A DNA stretch of 64,000 nucleotides, taken from the NCBI RefSeq assembly GCF_028561755.1, contig NZ_JAQQTD010000008.1, positions 30,863 to 94,862 on the forward strand, read 5' to 3'. Position numbers and translations under genes: made by a program. Source of the stretch: Altibacter sp. HG106. GTDB taxonomy: Bacteria; Bacteroidota; Bacteroidia; Flavobacteriales; Flavobacteriaceae. Each line of letters begins with the position of its first letter. Position 1 is the stretch's first letter. This document shows positions 18,888 to 28,524 of the stretch, in pieces. The notes under the pieces are model-generated. The model ran no database searches and was not told where the DNA came from. It was given only the letters and a program-made list of their open reading frames with translations.

Positions 18888-19355
18888 ATGAAAAAGTGGC
18901 TTTTTTTATCATTGGTTGTGCTTATCTCGGTTCAGTGTTCTGCGCAGCGAAATAATGGCTCGGCCATCAAAGAATATCAAGGCAAAGTGGGCATAGGTAC
19001 GAACACGCCCGATGCCTTATTAACTGTCAAAGGAACAATCCACACTAGGGAAGTCCTTGTAGATTTGGAAGGAGCTGTGGCGCCCGATTACGTTTTTGAA
19101 GCCTATACTTCGGGAGTGAGCAAACGCAAGCCTGATTATGAACGATTGTCTTTAAAAGCGCTTGCCGCCTATATCCGTTCGGAAGGGCATTTACCAAAGG
19201 TTCCTTCGGCGCGGGAACTGGAAGAAGAAGGCATCGCGCTAAAGCAATTCAACCTGTTACTTTTAGAAAAAATTGAAGAACTCACCTTGTATACTCTAGA
19301 GCAGCAGCAGGAAATTGATGCCTTGCGAGAAAAACTTTCCAAGCTTGAGGAATAA
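18888..19355 (+). CDS. small exported coiled-coil protein with VGIGT-type repeat (tail-fibre-like C-terminus)
   Basis: 155 residues with a signal peptide (MKKWLFLSLVVLISVQCSAQ). The segment GKVGIGTNTPDALLTVKGTIHTREVLV is the short motif found in many Bacteroidota surface proteins ahead of an intramolecular-chaperone-like end, and residues about 125-155 form a coiled coil (LLLEKIEELTLYTLEQQQEIDALREKL). No enzymatic motif is seen. A similar VGIGTTEP motif occurs in the protein at 44998-45636. Only 35 bases separate it from ftsE, so the two may share a transcript. Confidence 0.7.
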   Translation: MKKWLFLSLVVLISVQCSAQRNNGSAIKEYQGKVGIGTNTPDALLTVKGTIHTREVLVDLEGAVAPDYVFEAYTSGVSKRKPDYERLSLKALAAYIRSEGHLPKVPSARELEEEGIALKQFNLLLLEKIEELTLYTLEQQQEIDALREKLSKLEE

Positions 19356-19390
19356 CCCTATTTTTGGTACGTTCTATATCAAAACAATTT

Positions 19391-20077
19391 ATGACCTCCG
19401 AAACCGTATTGCAGCTCAAAGACGCTTCTATTTTTCAGCGTGAGAACCTCATCCTATCCGACGTTTCTGTTTCCGTAGAAAAAGGCGAATTTGTCTATCT
19501 CATCGGTAAAACGGGTACTGGGAAGAGTAGCTTTATGAAAACGCTATACGGCGATTTACCGCTTCAGAAGGGTGAAGGTACCATTGTAGGCTTTGATCTC
19601 GCTACCTTAAAAGAAAAAGAAATTCCTTTTTTAAGACGAAAATTGGGAGTGGTCTTTCAAGATTTTTTGCTATTGAATGACCGTACGGTTCATGACAATC
19701 TAAAGTTTGTGCTTACCGCTACCGGTTGGAAAGACAAAAGTGAGATGGCGGCCCGAATTGAAACTGTATTAGACAAGGTTGGAATGAAGACCAAAAGCTT
19801 TAAATTTCCCTATCAACTGTCGGGAGGAGAGCAGCAGCGCATCGCAATTGCCCGAGCGTTGTTAAACGATCCCGAACTGATCCTGGCCGATGAGCCCACG
19901 GGAAACCTCGATCCACAAACGAGTGTTGAAGTAATGGAGGTACTACAAGAGATCAATAAGAACGGTAATACTATCCTTATGGCCACTCACGATTATGCCC
20001 TACTGCTGAAATATCCTTCAAAGACCTTAAAGTGCGACGAAAATCAGATTTTTGAAGTGGTTCAAAAAAGTGTTTAA
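19391..20077 (+). CDS. ftsE: cell division ATP-binding protein FtsE
   Basis: 228 residues from the ATG at 19391 (the frame is open from 19364). All ABC ATPase motifs are present: Walker [11 protein letters not shown]-loop [14 protein letters not shown], signature [15 protein letters not shown], Walker [16 protein letters not shown] and the switch histidine in MATHDY. The opening [28 protein letters not shown] is FtsE-like. FtsE pairs with FtsX at the division septum to control peptidoglycan hydrolases. No ftsX is next to it in this window. The last four bases overlap the convergent subtilase stop. Confidence 0.9.
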   Translation: MTSETVLQLKDASIFQRENLILSDVSVSVEKGEFVYLIGKTGTGKSSFMKTLYGDLPLQKGEGTIVGFDLATLKEKEIPFLRRKLGVVFQDFLLLNDRTVHDNLKFVLTATGWKDKSEMAARIETVLDKVGMKTKSFKFPYQLSGGEQQRIAIARALLNDPELILADEPTGNLDPQTSVEVMEVLQEINKNGNTILMATHDYALLLKYPSKTLKCDENQIFEVVQKSV

Positions 20078-21726
20078 GGGACTTCCGTAAGGATGCTTGA
20101 ATCCCGCAATCGCAGGTCGCATTGCTTTTGTAATTCGGGATCAATAGCAATTCGTATTTTTCCCGCTGCGTTAGGCCTGAGCACCGTATTTCGTCCAATA
20201 ACGATTTTCTTTCGGGCGGTCAAGGCAAGTTGTGAAGCTTCCGTAAACGTCTGATTTCTCAGATGCACCCTCTTAGAAAGCGCGGTAATCTTAAACTTCC
20301 AACGCGAAAACTGTTGGTTTTCGATAACCGTTTCTTCGGAAGGGGTGAGTAAGGTGTAGACCATCTCCACAGCGCGACCGGTATGCAACATACCGGCACC
20401 ATAATTTCCTTTGAAAGGTTTATTTACTTTTAAGTGATCGATATTGGTGGACGTCATTTTCAAGATGCTTTCCACCTCGTCTACCGGAAGGCAGGGCGCT
20501 AACGAAAACATGAGTCCGATAGTACCCGTCACAAAAGGCGCAGAAGTGGACGTACCTTGATAGGTATGCTGTTCTACAATCGAATCGGTCACAAATCTTG
20601 AAAACCTGAAGACACCCACAGAAGGCGCTAACAAATCGACTTCTGGATTCAACGTGGCAATAGATTCGGTATACAGCTGAAGGTCGTTATTGATATCGTG
20701 ATCAATGAACCCAGCGGTTCTGCTCACGTAACCGCTTATGTTTTCAACATAAGGATTTCCCGAAGGCTCGTAACGAATATTATCCTGAGGGCTTTCGTAT
20801 TTATACATGCCCGAAGATACCGAGATCACATGTTCATAAGACGCAGGGTAATAGAATTTTCGACCTTGTGTTTTTGTCCAATTGCGATTTCCAGCACCAG
20901 CTACGATGATGGTTCCGTTGCGAAACATTTTATTGATGGAATCTTGAGCCGACTCGTGATACATAGAACTTACCCAGCTACAGTTGATGACAGGAACGCC
21001 CGCTTTAGACAATTCCATGAGTTGCTCATAATGCCTAAAATCTCCGTGATTTGTCGCATAGATGCTGCAATCATAGCAAAGCCCCGGTACGCCATATCCA
21101 TTATCGCCTTGTGCTGCCGCTATGGCGGCCACACCAGATCCATGACCATTGGCAAAAACCGCTTTTCTAAACACCGTGGTTTTTCCTTTGAATTCTAAGT
21201 TTGTGGTATCCACTACTGCATCTGCGATACCCACGGCCACATCTGCTTCGCCTGTGGTATAGTACCACGCTTGTGGGAGTCCGAGATAATCTAAGTAATC
21301 ATTATTGAAGTTCAATCCTGTATTGGCTCCTAAAATACTGGTACTTCCGTAGTCGTTAGGCTCAAAGATCCGTCGTTCCCCGAGTGGAATCAGTGAACCC
21401 GATTCAAAGTATTGCGGATATTTTTCTATTAATTCTGACAGCAACCCTTGCTCCTTCGCACGAACAAAAAATGTGCGGTGTAACGCCTTAGGGCCGGCAT
21501 TCTTTGCGGTTCTTCGGAAGGTATGGATGTTATAAGCATCTAAGGTTGCTTGCAGGCGTGGGTCGGGCACCTTGATGCGAAGTGCCCCCTGGCTACGGAT
21601 CACCTCAGGTTGCCAAAGGCTATCGGTAGTTCTTAGATAAAACCAAGTTTCCTCCTGGGCTTCCACCCATCCCCAAAACAATAAGCAACAGGCCAATAAA
21701 AAATAGACACGCTTTCTCATACGCAT
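20074..21726 (-). CDS. secreted subtilisin-like serine protease (S8 family)
   Basis: 550 residues with a signal peptide (FLLACCLLFWGWVEAQ). The S8 catalytic triad is recognisable: Asp in VAVGIADAVVDTTN (about residue 168), His in FANGHGSGVAAIAAA (about 195) and Ser in QGTSTSAPFVTGTIGLM (about 392); the oxyanion region is TIIVAGAGNRNW. A propeptide-like segment of about 140 residues precedes the catalytic domain. The C-terminal 110 residues look like a beta-rich domain, without a T9SS sorting motif. Substrates are unknown. An ATG two codons downstream (21720) is an equally good start. Confidence 0.88.
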   Translation of the reverse strand: MRMRKRVYFLLACCLLFWGWVEAQEETWFYLRTTDSLWQPEVIRSQGALRIKVPDPRLQATLDAYNIHTFRRTAKNAGPKALHRTFFVRAKEQGLLSELIEKYPQYFESGSLIPLGERRIFEPNDYGSTSILGANTGLNFNNDYLDYLGLPQAWYYTTGEADVAVGIADAVVDTTNLEFKGKTTVFRKAVFANGHGSGVAAIAAAQGDNGYGVPGLCYDCSIYATNHGDFRHYEQLMELSKAGVPVINCSWVSSMYHESAQDSINKMFRNGTIIVAGAGNRNWTKTQGRKFYYPASYEHVISVSSGMYKYESPQDNIRYEPSGNPYVENISGYVSRTAGFIDHDINNDLQLYTESIATLNPEVDLLAPSVGVFRFSRFVTDSIVEQHTYQGTSTSAPFVTGTIGLMFSLAPCLPVDEVESILKMTSTNIDHLKVNKPFKGNYGAGMLHTGRAVEMVYTLLTPSEETVIENQQFSRWKFKITALSKRVHLRNQTFTEASQLALTARKKIVIGRNTVLRPNAAGKIRIAIDPELQKQCDLRLRDSSILTEVP

Positions 21727-21797
21727 TCAAGGTAGTAAAATTTTAGGCACTTAAACCGACTTCCGTATCTTTAGCCTCAGAAATTAGAAACCGACCC

Positions 21798-22688
21798 ATG
21801 CTTTCTATCCTGATTCCTGTTTATAATTACGATGTAGCACCCTTGCTTCAGCGCCTGTATCAGGAAGTAATAGCACTTTCAGAACCCATTGAAGTCGTCC
21901 TTCGGGAAGATGGATCGACAGAATTTTTAACTTCAAATGCCACGGCGGCCGAAACATATGCTGTACGCTACTCGGTTTCAGAAAGCAACAACGGACGGAC
22001 GCAAACGAGACAGTGGTTGGCCAAACATGCCACCCACCAAAACTTACTCTTTCTGGATGCCGATGTACTTCCCTCTCAACCTGATTTTATTGAGCGCTAT
22101 CTTTCCGTAGCACATAAAAAGCATGCAGATGTTATTTTCGGTGGAATTTCCTATTCGGAAGTCCCCAAAAAGAAAAACCATGAGTTGCGATGGACCTTCG
22201 GAACCCAACGAGAAGCCCGGAAGGCAGTAGAACGCGAAGCGTATCCGTATTTTATTATTTCTCAAAATCTCTGCATCGCCAAAGCGCTGTTTCTGAAGAT
22301 CAATGACTTTGAACAGGAAGGCTACGGACTCGACAATGTGTTTTCGTACCGACTGAAACAACAAAATGCTTCGGTGATCCATATTGATAATACCGTGTGT
22401 CACTTCGGACTCGAAACGAATACGCTTTTTTTATCTAAAAGCCTCAACGCCATAGAAACACTGGTTCATTACGAAGCGGCTCAGAAGATTCCCACTAACT
22501 TCACGCGCTTACAACAAGGGTATACATCGCTAAGAAAACGCGGTTTTATTTGGTTTTTTTTAACAGTTTTTCGTATTTTTAAATCAACGATTGAGCGCAA
22601 CCTGTTGTCTAGCCAACCCAAGATGTCTTGGTTCGACCTGTATCGGCTCTATCACTATGCGAAGCTAAAAAGAATCAAGCGTGCCTAA
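21798..22688 (+). CDS. glycosyltransferase family 2
   Basis: 296 residues. The GT-A fold opens with MLSILIPVYNYDVAPLLQRLYQEV, and the nucleotide-sugar/metal site DxD appears as LLFLDADVLPSQPDF (about residues 91-105). ILREDGS-type context (VVLREDGSTEF) and a C-terminal basic helix region follow. It is the first gene of the surface polysaccharide locus and overlaps the next glycosyltransferase by 8 bases, so the pair is translationally coupled. The sugar specificity cannot be inferred. Confidence 0.87.
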   Translation: MLSILIPVYNYDVAPLLQRLYQEVIALSEPIEVVLREDGSTEFLTSNATAAETYAVRYSVSESNNGRTQTRQWLAKHATHQNLLFLDADVLPSQPDFIERYLSVAHKKHADVIFGGISYSEVPKKKNHELRWTFGTQREARKAVEREAYPYFIISQNLCIAKALFLKINDFEQEGYGLDNVFSYRLKQQNASVIHIDNTVCHFGLETNTLFLSKSLNAIETLVHYEAAQKIPTNFTRLQQGYTSLRKRGFIWFFLTVFRIFKSTIERNLLSSQPKMSWFDLYRLYHYAKLKRIKRA

Positions 22689-23613
22689 ATTTTCCGTGGT
22701 TATTTCGGTATACAACAAAGAGCGTTACATTGGTAACACGCTCAAAAGTGTACTTTCACAAACGGTATCCGACATTGAAGTAGTGGTTCTTAACGACGGT
22801 TCTACCGATGGCAGTGAAGCAGTCATCAAATCTTATCTACTAGACGAACGTATTCGCTATTTTTCTGAACCCAATCGCGGGGCCGGAGCCGCGCGTAATT
22901 TTGTGATTGAAAAGGCCGACGCACCCTATATTGCCTTATTGGACGCCGATGATGTGTGGGCACCTACTTATTTGGAAGAACAACTGCGTCTTATTGAAAA
23001 GTATCCGCAGCACAGTGTATTCGCCACGAATAGTCAATTGTACCAACGGGGACGCATTCTTAAGAGGGAGTATTCGATTCCTATTGAACACAGCGACGAC
23101 ATGGTGGTCAATTTTTTTAGCGCGAGTTATATTCACTCCATTATGAATAGTTCTAGCTGTGTGCTTCACCAACGCGTTTTTGACGCAGTGGGATTATACA
23201 ATCCTTCCATAAAAAGCGGACAGGACACCGATTTATTCATTCGCATTGGGCTGCAGTATTCTGTAGTATTTAGTCCGAAGATCTGCGTTACGGTCATTCG
23301 CAACGCCAATAGCCTCTCTCAGCGCACCAAAACACTTGCTGAAAAGGCATCTTTTGAAGCTTATGAAGAGGCTGAAAAAACACATCCCGCATTAAAGAAG
23401 TTTTTAGACCTCAATCGCTATTCCCTGTGTTTGCTGGCAAAAATGGGCGGCGATGTAGAGGGGTTTCTCAATATGGCGCGGAAAATCAGTTTAGACAACC
23501 TCAACAAAAAGCAACGGTTCTTATTGAAGCAACCGAGTCCGTATCTGCGGTATTTGTTTAAGATGAAAGAAGGCTTGGATAGTATCGGCTTGCGATTAAC
23601 GGCCTTTAAATGA
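22681..23613 (+). CDS. glycosyltransferase family 2, GTG start
   Basis: 310 residues starting with GTG at 22681, inside the end of the previous gene. Typical GT2 features: FSVVISVYNKERYIGNTLKSVLSQ (residues 4-27), VVVLNDGSTDGSEAVI, APYIALLDADDVWAPTYLEEQ (DxD about residues 77-95) and SGQDTDLFIRIGLQY (acceptor/base region). It transfers a sugar from a nucleotide donor to a polysaccharide or lipid-linked intermediate. Its 3' end overlaps the convergent ketoisomerase gene by 18 bases. Confidence 0.9.
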   Translation: MPKFSVVISVYNKERYIGNTLKSVLSQTVSDIEVVVLNDGSTDGSEAVIKSYLLDERIRYFSEPNRGAGAARNFVIEKADAPYIALLDADDVWAPTYLEEQLRLIEKYPQHSVFATNSQLYQRGRILKREYSIPIEHSDDMVVNFFSASYIHSIMNSSSCVLHQRVFDAVGLYNPSIKSGQDTDLFIRIGLQYSVVFSPKICVTVIRNANSLSQRTKTLAEKASFEAYEEAEKTHPALKKFLDLNRYSLCLLAKMGGDVEGFLNMARKISLDNLNKKQRFLLKQPSPYLRYLFKMKEGLDSIGLRLTAFK

Positions 23614-24009
23614 CAAAAACTCTTTGTATTCCCGAAGGTAATCTCCTTCTTCAAATACGCCGCTTGAAACCACCAGGCAAACAGAACCCGACGAAAAATT
23701 TTCCAGCTCTCGCCAAATTCCGGTAGGGATTAACAAACCTTTGTTTGGTTTATTTAACTGCACCTTTTTGGTTGTCTTCCCATCGTCCAATTTTACTTCA
23801 AAACTTCCGCTAAGCGCCACGAGAAACTCTAATTGTTCTTTGTGCGCATGACCGCCGCGATGGGCATCACTAGGCACATCATATAAATAATAAACACGCT
23901 GTATGGCAAACGGCAGCACGTCTTTTTCGATCACGGAAAGGTTCCCTCTGGGGTCTGTGATCTTCGGAATGTCAATAAGTTGGCAATCGTCAAGCTGAGT
24001 TTGGTCCAT
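23596..24009 (-). CDS. cupin dTDP-4-dehydro-6-deoxyglucose 3,4-ketoisomerase, FdtA/QdtA type
   Basis: 137 residues from the ATG at 24009, matching the size of FdtA. A single cupin with family hallmarks: IPKITDPRGNLSVIEKDVLPFAIQRVYYLYDVP (residues about 12-44), GGHAHKEQLEFLVALSGSFEV (about 49-69) and GLLIPTGIWRELENFSSGSV (about 87-106). FdtA and QdtA isomerise dTDP-4-keto-6-deoxyglucose to the 3-keto sugar before transamination to dTDP-Fuc3N or dTDP-Qui3N; the two cannot be separated by eye. The DegT aminotransferase at 29800-30903 is the expected next enzyme. It overlaps the upstream glycosyltransferase by 20 bases. Confidence 0.87.
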   Translation of the reverse strand: MDQTQLDDCQLIDIPKITDPRGNLSVIEKDVLPFAIQRVYYLYDVPSDAHRGGHAHKEQLEFLVALSGSFEVKLDDGKTTKKVQLNKPNKGLLIPTGIWRELENFSSGSVCLVVSSGVFEEGDYLREYKEFLSFKGR

Positions 24010-25111
24010 GTAGTAGTAATTTTGTCCAGGTCGCCGCCACATTTTCAGGTGCATACCGAGCGAGTGATGGAGCGGCATTCTTTTGAAGCGCGTTGCGAAG
24101 GGATGCATTCAAGGCAACCTGTCGCAATGCTTCAGCAAATAAAGATACTTCCCTTTTCGGAATCAACAAGCCATTTTTTTGATGTTCCATAATTTCAGAA
24201 GGTCCTGATGGAATGTCTAAACTTACCACCGGTACGCCTAGTGAAAGCGCCTCTAAAAGTACCATCGGAAAGCCTTCGTACCTACTCGTTAGCGTAACGC
24301 ACAAAGCCCTTTGAACAATAGGAAACGGATTGGGCATGGCCGGTAAGAACTGAATCCAATCCTTTAATTGTTGTTTTGCCACCTCCAATTGCAACTGCGG
24401 CACACTGGGCCCATCTCCCATCAACACAAGCGAAATTCCGTCTTTATGTAGTTGCGAAGCCGCATAACTTTCTATTAGAAATTGATAGTCCTTTACGGCA
24501 TCATGCATGCGACCATAAGCTAAAATATACGGCGCGTTGTCTATTGTAGCAGGTTCTTTCGCGGCGACCTTCCAATGCGGGTTCACCGCATTTGGAATGC
24601 ATTGAAGGTTTCGTAATTGAAGGGTTTCAGAAAGCCTCTCTTTGATCGCTTCGGAAACCGTTACGGTCGCCCAATTGGTTTGATACAAGGCCTTAAATCG
24701 ATCTGGTGTTTTTCCGAAGTAGGTCTCCAAAAAGTGACTATGAACCACGTAAATGGTTTGCACCGAACGGTACACAAACTTTTTATAAAACCATTCGCGA
24801 TAGAAGTGGTTTTTCGCCCGGTGATCGATAACGAAAGAAATCTGATGGTTCTTCAGATAGGCTTTCAAGATACGCATCCGTCGGTACCGTTTTAGCAGAC
24901 TATCATTTCCCTTTTTATAAGCGCCGAGGTTTAGGAGGCTCCCGGCATACTCAAATTTGATGTCATCGTTTAACACCGCTACATGCACTTCAAAGCCTTC
25001 CGCAGCTAACAACTGTGATAGATGCGCGCAACTGCGATCGGAACCACCCGTTCCCAACGAAATAGACACCAGACATACGGCAGGTTTTTTAGAAGTCGCT
25101 GTTGGCGTCAT
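23990..25111 (-). CDS. glycosyltransferase family 4
   Basis: 373 residues with a GT-B fold. N-terminal domain: AVCLVSISLGTGGSDRSCAHLSQLL; C-terminal donor-binding domain: ILAYGRMHDAVKDYQFLIESY (about residues 193-213) and the E-x7-E region TSRYEGFPMVLLEALSLGVPVVS (about 275-297). Polysaccharide assembly role inferred from context. It is followed on the minus strand by the ketoisomerase gene, which starts inside its last 20 bases. Confidence 0.9.
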   Translation of the reverse strand: MTPTATSKKPAVCLVSISLGTGGSDRSCAHLSQLLAAEGFEVHVAVLNDDIKFEYAGSLLNLGAYKKGNDSLLKRYRRMRILKAYLKNHQISFVIDHRAKNHFYREWFYKKFVYRSVQTIYVVHSHFLETYFGKTPDRFKALYQTNWATVTVSEAIKERLSETLQLRNLQCIPNAVNPHWKVAAKEPATIDNAPYILAYGRMHDAVKDYQFLIESYAASQLHKDGISLVLMGDGPSVPQLQLEVAKQQLKDWIQFLPAMPNPFPIVQRALCVTLTSRYEGFPMVLLEALSLGVPVVSLDIPSGPSEIMEHQKNGLLIPKREVSLFAEALRQVALNASLRNALQKNAAPSLARYAPENVAATWTKLLLHGPNSA

Positions 25112-25156
25112 TTATAATTGTATTTTTGGCAAAGCACGACCAAAGATAGCGTATTT

Positions 25157-26302
25157 ATGAAGATCCTGTTGATAGGGGAATACAGCCGACTCCATAACAG
25201 CCTCAAGGAAGGATTACAGGAATTGGGCCATGAAGTTTGTTTGGTTGCTACGGGAGATTATTTCAAAAAATTTCCTGCAGATATTTTACTCACTCCCAAG
25301 TATCAGGAAGGCTGGGGACATCGTTGGAAGGTGTTCGTGTATCGTTGCTTCGGAATAGATCTTCGCTCCAAAAACCTGTCTAAACAATTAAAGCAGCACG
25401 CAGCCGCCCTAAAGGGGTATGATGTGGTGCAGCTGATCAATGAATGCCCCATGGGAATGCAACCGAAGGATTTTCTTCCGTGGGTGTCATTTTTTAAAGA
25501 ACACAATCGCTCGCTCTTCCTCTTGTCCTGCGGAACCGATCACCTCAGCGTGAAATACGCTTTTCAGAAGAAATTTAGATATTCTATACTAACGCCCTAT
25601 TTTGAAGGCAAAGTGTCTGAGAAAGCGATGGCTCCCGCCTTGAAATACCTTTCCGAAGCACATGAAAAGCACTATCAAAAGGTTGTGAAACAGGTTGATG
25701 GCGTGATCGCTTCCGATTTGGATTACCACATTCCGTGGAAAGGACATCCAAAATATCTGGGCATGGTTCCTAACCCGGTGAACGTAGAAAAATTGGCCTT
25801 TTCGTTTCCTACATCCCTAGAGCCTATTGTTATTTTTCACGGCATCAACCGAGGTAACTATTTTAAGAAAGGAAATGATCTTTTTGAAGCTGCGCTCGAT
25901 CGCTTGCGCGTCAAAAACCTTCCCATAGAAATCGTTACCGTAGAAAACCTGCCGTACACCGAGTATATTATGAAATATCGCAAAGCGCATATTTTGCTAG
26001 ACCAGGTATATGCCTACGATCAAGGCTACAATGCGTTGGAAGCCATGGCACAAGGAAAAGTGGTACTTACCGGAGCCGAACACGAATGGCGCGATTATTA
26101 CGGGTTAGCAGAACATACCGTTGTGGTAAACGCGCTTCCGGATGTAGATGCCTTATGCGATACCCTACAGCAGCTTATCGCATCACCACAGCAATTAGAG
26201 CATACAGCCAAACAAGCCAGGAAATTTATAGAGCAGGAACATCACTATGTACGCTCGGCGGAAAGGTATCTTTGGCTGTGGCAACAGCGATCAGATAATT
26301 AA
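25157..26302 (+). CDS. GT-B glycosyltransferase, probably GT4
   Basis: 381 residues from the ATG at 25157 (MKILLIGEYSRLHNSLKEGL); the longer frame begins at 25118 without support. The N-terminal acceptor domain is followed by a donor domain with IVIFHGINRGNYFKKGNDLF, EIVTVENLPYTEYIMKYRKA and QGYNALEAMAQGKVVLTGAE (E-x7-E region, about residues 298-317). It is the only plus-strand gene between the GT4 and acyltransferase genes, with its stop overlapping the latter by 12 bases. Donor and acceptor unknown. Confidence 0.85.
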   Translation: MKILLIGEYSRLHNSLKEGLQELGHEVCLVATGDYFKKFPADILLTPKYQEGWGHRWKVFVYRCFGIDLRSKNLSKQLKQHAAALKGYDVVQLINECPMGMQPKDFLPWVSFFKEHNRSLFLLSCGTDHLSVKYAFQKKFRYSILTPYFEGKVSEKAMAPALKYLSEAHEKHYQKVVKQVDGVIASDLDYHIPWKGHPKYLGMVPNPVNVEKLAFSFPTSLEPIVIFHGINRGNYFKKGNDLFEAALDRLRVKNLPIEIVTVENLPYTEYIMKYRKAHILLDQVYAYDQGYNALEAMAQGKVVLTGAEHEWRDYYGLAEHTVVVNALPDVDALCDTLQQLIASPQQLEHTAKQARKFIEQEHHYVRSAERYLWLWQQRSDN

Positions 26303-27034
26303 ATATTTCTCTAAACGCGCCTGTTCTGCCTCCCAGTCGCGAGCGATATGCTGTTTTAGCAACTGAGCGGGTATTCCGCCGATCAGGATCTGTTCGCCGA
26401 GATCGGTATAATCTTTTGTACAAAGGGTGTTGGAAGCAATAGTACATTGGTTGGGCGTTACCGTGCCGCGCATGATGGTTACCCGATTGCTGATAAAATT
26501 ATAGTCACCTAACCGTATGGGCGCGGTCATAGCGAAGCGTTCACTCGTTTGCGTGTCGTATAATTGATGAAAATTGGTATCTATCAATTGACATTCTGAG
26601 CCCATTCGGGCATAGGCTCCCATCACGATTCGATCTTTACAAATTACTTTCCCATGGGAAGCGATAGAAGCGAGATGACCCATTTCAAAATAAGCCCCTT
26701 CACCAACATGTAGAAAATAGTCCTTTCCGAATTGCACATGGCCCTTACAAACAAATTCGCCCTTTAGAAAGATCTCTGCTGTACCTTTGGATTGGGTGAC
26801 CAACTCGTAGGGTTGTCCGAAGCCTATCATCCCCTTTTTGATAGGAGCATCGATGGTGATCCGTCCGGAAAGCGAGGTAAAGTGTACCTTTCCGTAGATA
26901 TAGACGGGAAGCTTGCGAGCAATCTTTTTCGGAAATAGTTTGTAATTGATCTGATACGTTTTGATCCAATTGACCTTGCGAAAGAAGTTCCACTTCCGCT
27001 TCCAGGTTCGGTATATTGCTTTGATTCCTTCCAT
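26291..27034 (-). CDS. left-handed beta-helix acyltransferase
   Basis: 247 residues from the ATG at 27034, which overlaps the upstream flippase stop by one base (TAATG). The N-terminal third is basic; residues about 90-230 show hexapeptide-repeat character (KVICKDRIVMGAYARMGSECQLIDTNFH, LGDYNFISNRVTIMRGTVTPNQ) and end in GGIPAQLLKQHI, as in WbbJ/MaaT-type O-acetyltransferases. It probably O- or N-acylates a sugar in the polysaccharide made here and could serve as the acyltransferase of an Fdt-type pathway, though it is not closely FdtC-like by eye. Confidence 0.8.
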   Translation of the reverse strand: MEGIKAIYRTWKRKWNFFRKVNWIKTYQINYKLFPKKIARKLPVYIYGKVHFTSLSGRITIDAPIKKGMIGFGQPYELVTQSKGTAEIFLKGEFVCKGHVQFGKDYFLHVGEGAYFEMGHLASIASHGKVICKDRIVMGAYARMGSECQLIDTNFHQLYDTQTSERFAMTAPIRLGDYNFISNRVTIMRGTVTPNQCTIASNTLCTKDYTDLGEQILIGGIPAQLLKQHIARDWEAEQARLEKYLII

Positions 27035-28524
27035 TATTTGTTTCGGCCTAAGTACGATCGTATCCACGTTCGCAGCTTGATCTTCCTATCCAGAAAATAG
27101 ATGGAATATCCACTAGCTATTAGGATCAACAATACGTGTGCAAAGTATCGCCAAAATGTGTTTTCAACGAAAGATACTAAAAATGCCACGACACAGAGCA
27201 CTACGCTTCCGAAGAATATTCCGGAGAAACCCGACGGAAAATAAAACTGATAGCGCCAACGTGTGATGAGGAACATTCCCACGGCATGAAGGCTGTAATG
27301 CACAATAAAACTGATGCCCAAGCCTACAAACCCCCAGTAGTAATACCCAAGCAGGTTCAAGCCAAGCAGTAATGCATTAAAGCCGATCGCTGTTTTGATG
27401 AACAGTCGGGAATCTCCTTTCGCGATAATGATATACCCCATCGACCAGGAGACGGCTCGCAACAGCATGGCCAGTATGCCCCACCGGACAAAGGTGGCGG
27501 TAGGATCAAAGGCGTCTGAGTACAACACGTTTATGATGAAAGGAGCAAAGGCGGTAAACACCACCACGATGGGAACCAACAAAAGAACGGCGATATAGGC
27601 CTGTTCAAATACTGTTTGACGAATTCGAAGGATATCATCGGAAAGCGCAGAAAGTCTTGGAAAGTAATCGGTGGCCATGGCAGTGAATACCATTCCCACA
27701 TAGGTATTTAAAATTACGATACCGGCATTGTAGAAGCCAACTTCGGCGGTACCACTTTGATAACTGATGAAGATCTGAAGTAAGTAGGTAGTTAGCAAGG
27801 CAATGAGACCGCTTACGCTAAGGGTCACTCCCAGCCCGATCATGCCCTTTCCTTCCTGTAGTGCCACGGCATTGCTCACGCGGGTCTTTGGAAGCGAAAT
27901 CCTTTCAGAAAAATACAGCGTAACGATCAGGCTAATCGCGGATGCAATGATAATAACAGGGACAATAGCGTCAATTCCGTAGAAATAATACAACGGAATG
28001 GTAAGTGCCAGCGCGATGAAATTACCTAAGACGTTCGCCTTGGCTAAGGGCGCGTGCTTTTGCAACCCTTGTAAAATGGCCAATCTACTTTTTGTTAGTT
28101 GGGTAAAAAGTACCGCCAGGGCCAGCCATCGAATGGGCGTTGTGAAGGTATCTGCATCAAACGCCCATTGGCTAAACCAAGGGGCACCAATAATCATAAT
28201 GAGCATTCCTATCACAATCGTTCCCCAAACGAGTCGTTTTAAAATGGCTGCTTGCCTACTCACCGCTTCCTCGCCCTCATTCTTCTTAGCGTAACTTAAT
28301 TCTTTAACGGCACTTTTGTCGAGTCCCAACTGAGTGCCGCTATTCACCAGGTATAGGGTACTGTTTAGAAGTCCTAAGATCCCCATGCCCGACGGACCGA
28401 TGAGTACGGCCACAAATTTAGAGCGCGCTAACGAGATCAGAATATTAACTACCTGCACCCCGCCAAAGAGCGAGGTGGCTTTTAATACCTTTCGAAACCC
28501 GTTATCTACGTGCTGCTTCTTCAT
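27034..28524 (-). CDS. Wzx-type polysaccharide flippase
   Basis: 496 residues with about 12 to 14 transmembrane helices over the whole length. The opening FRKVLKATSLFGGVQVVNILISLARSKFVAVLIGPSGMGILGLLNSTL is characteristic of O-antigen translocases of the MOP superfamily (Wzx, WzxE-like), which flip undecaprenyl-linked repeat units across the inner membrane. It overlaps the next flippase gene by 23 bases. Two flippases in a row are unusual for one simple O-antigen locus. Confidence 0.88.
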   Translation of the reverse strand: MKKQHVDNGFRKVLKATSLFGGVQVVNILISLARSKFVAVLIGPSGMGILGLLNSTLYLVNSGTQLGLDKSAVKELSYAKKNEGEEAVSRQAAILKRLVWGTIVIGMLIMIIGAPWFSQWAFDADTFTTPIRWLALAVLFTQLTKSRLAILQGLQKHAPLAKANVLGNFIALALTIPLYYFYGIDAIVPVIIIASAISLIVTLYFSERISLPKTRVSNAVALQEGKGMIGLGVTLSVSGLIALLTTYLLQIFISYQSGTAEVGFYNAGIVILNTYVGMVFTAMATDYFPRLSALSDDILRIRQTVFEQAYIAVLLLVPIVVVFTAFAPFIINVLYSDAFDPTATFVRWGILAMLLRAVSWSMGYIIIAKGDSRLFIKTAIGFNALLLGLNLLGYYYWGFVGLGISFIVHYSLHAVGMFLITRWRYQFYFPSGFSGIFFGSVVLCVVAFLVSFVENTFWRYFAHVLLILIASGYSIYFLDRKIKLRTWIRSYLGRNK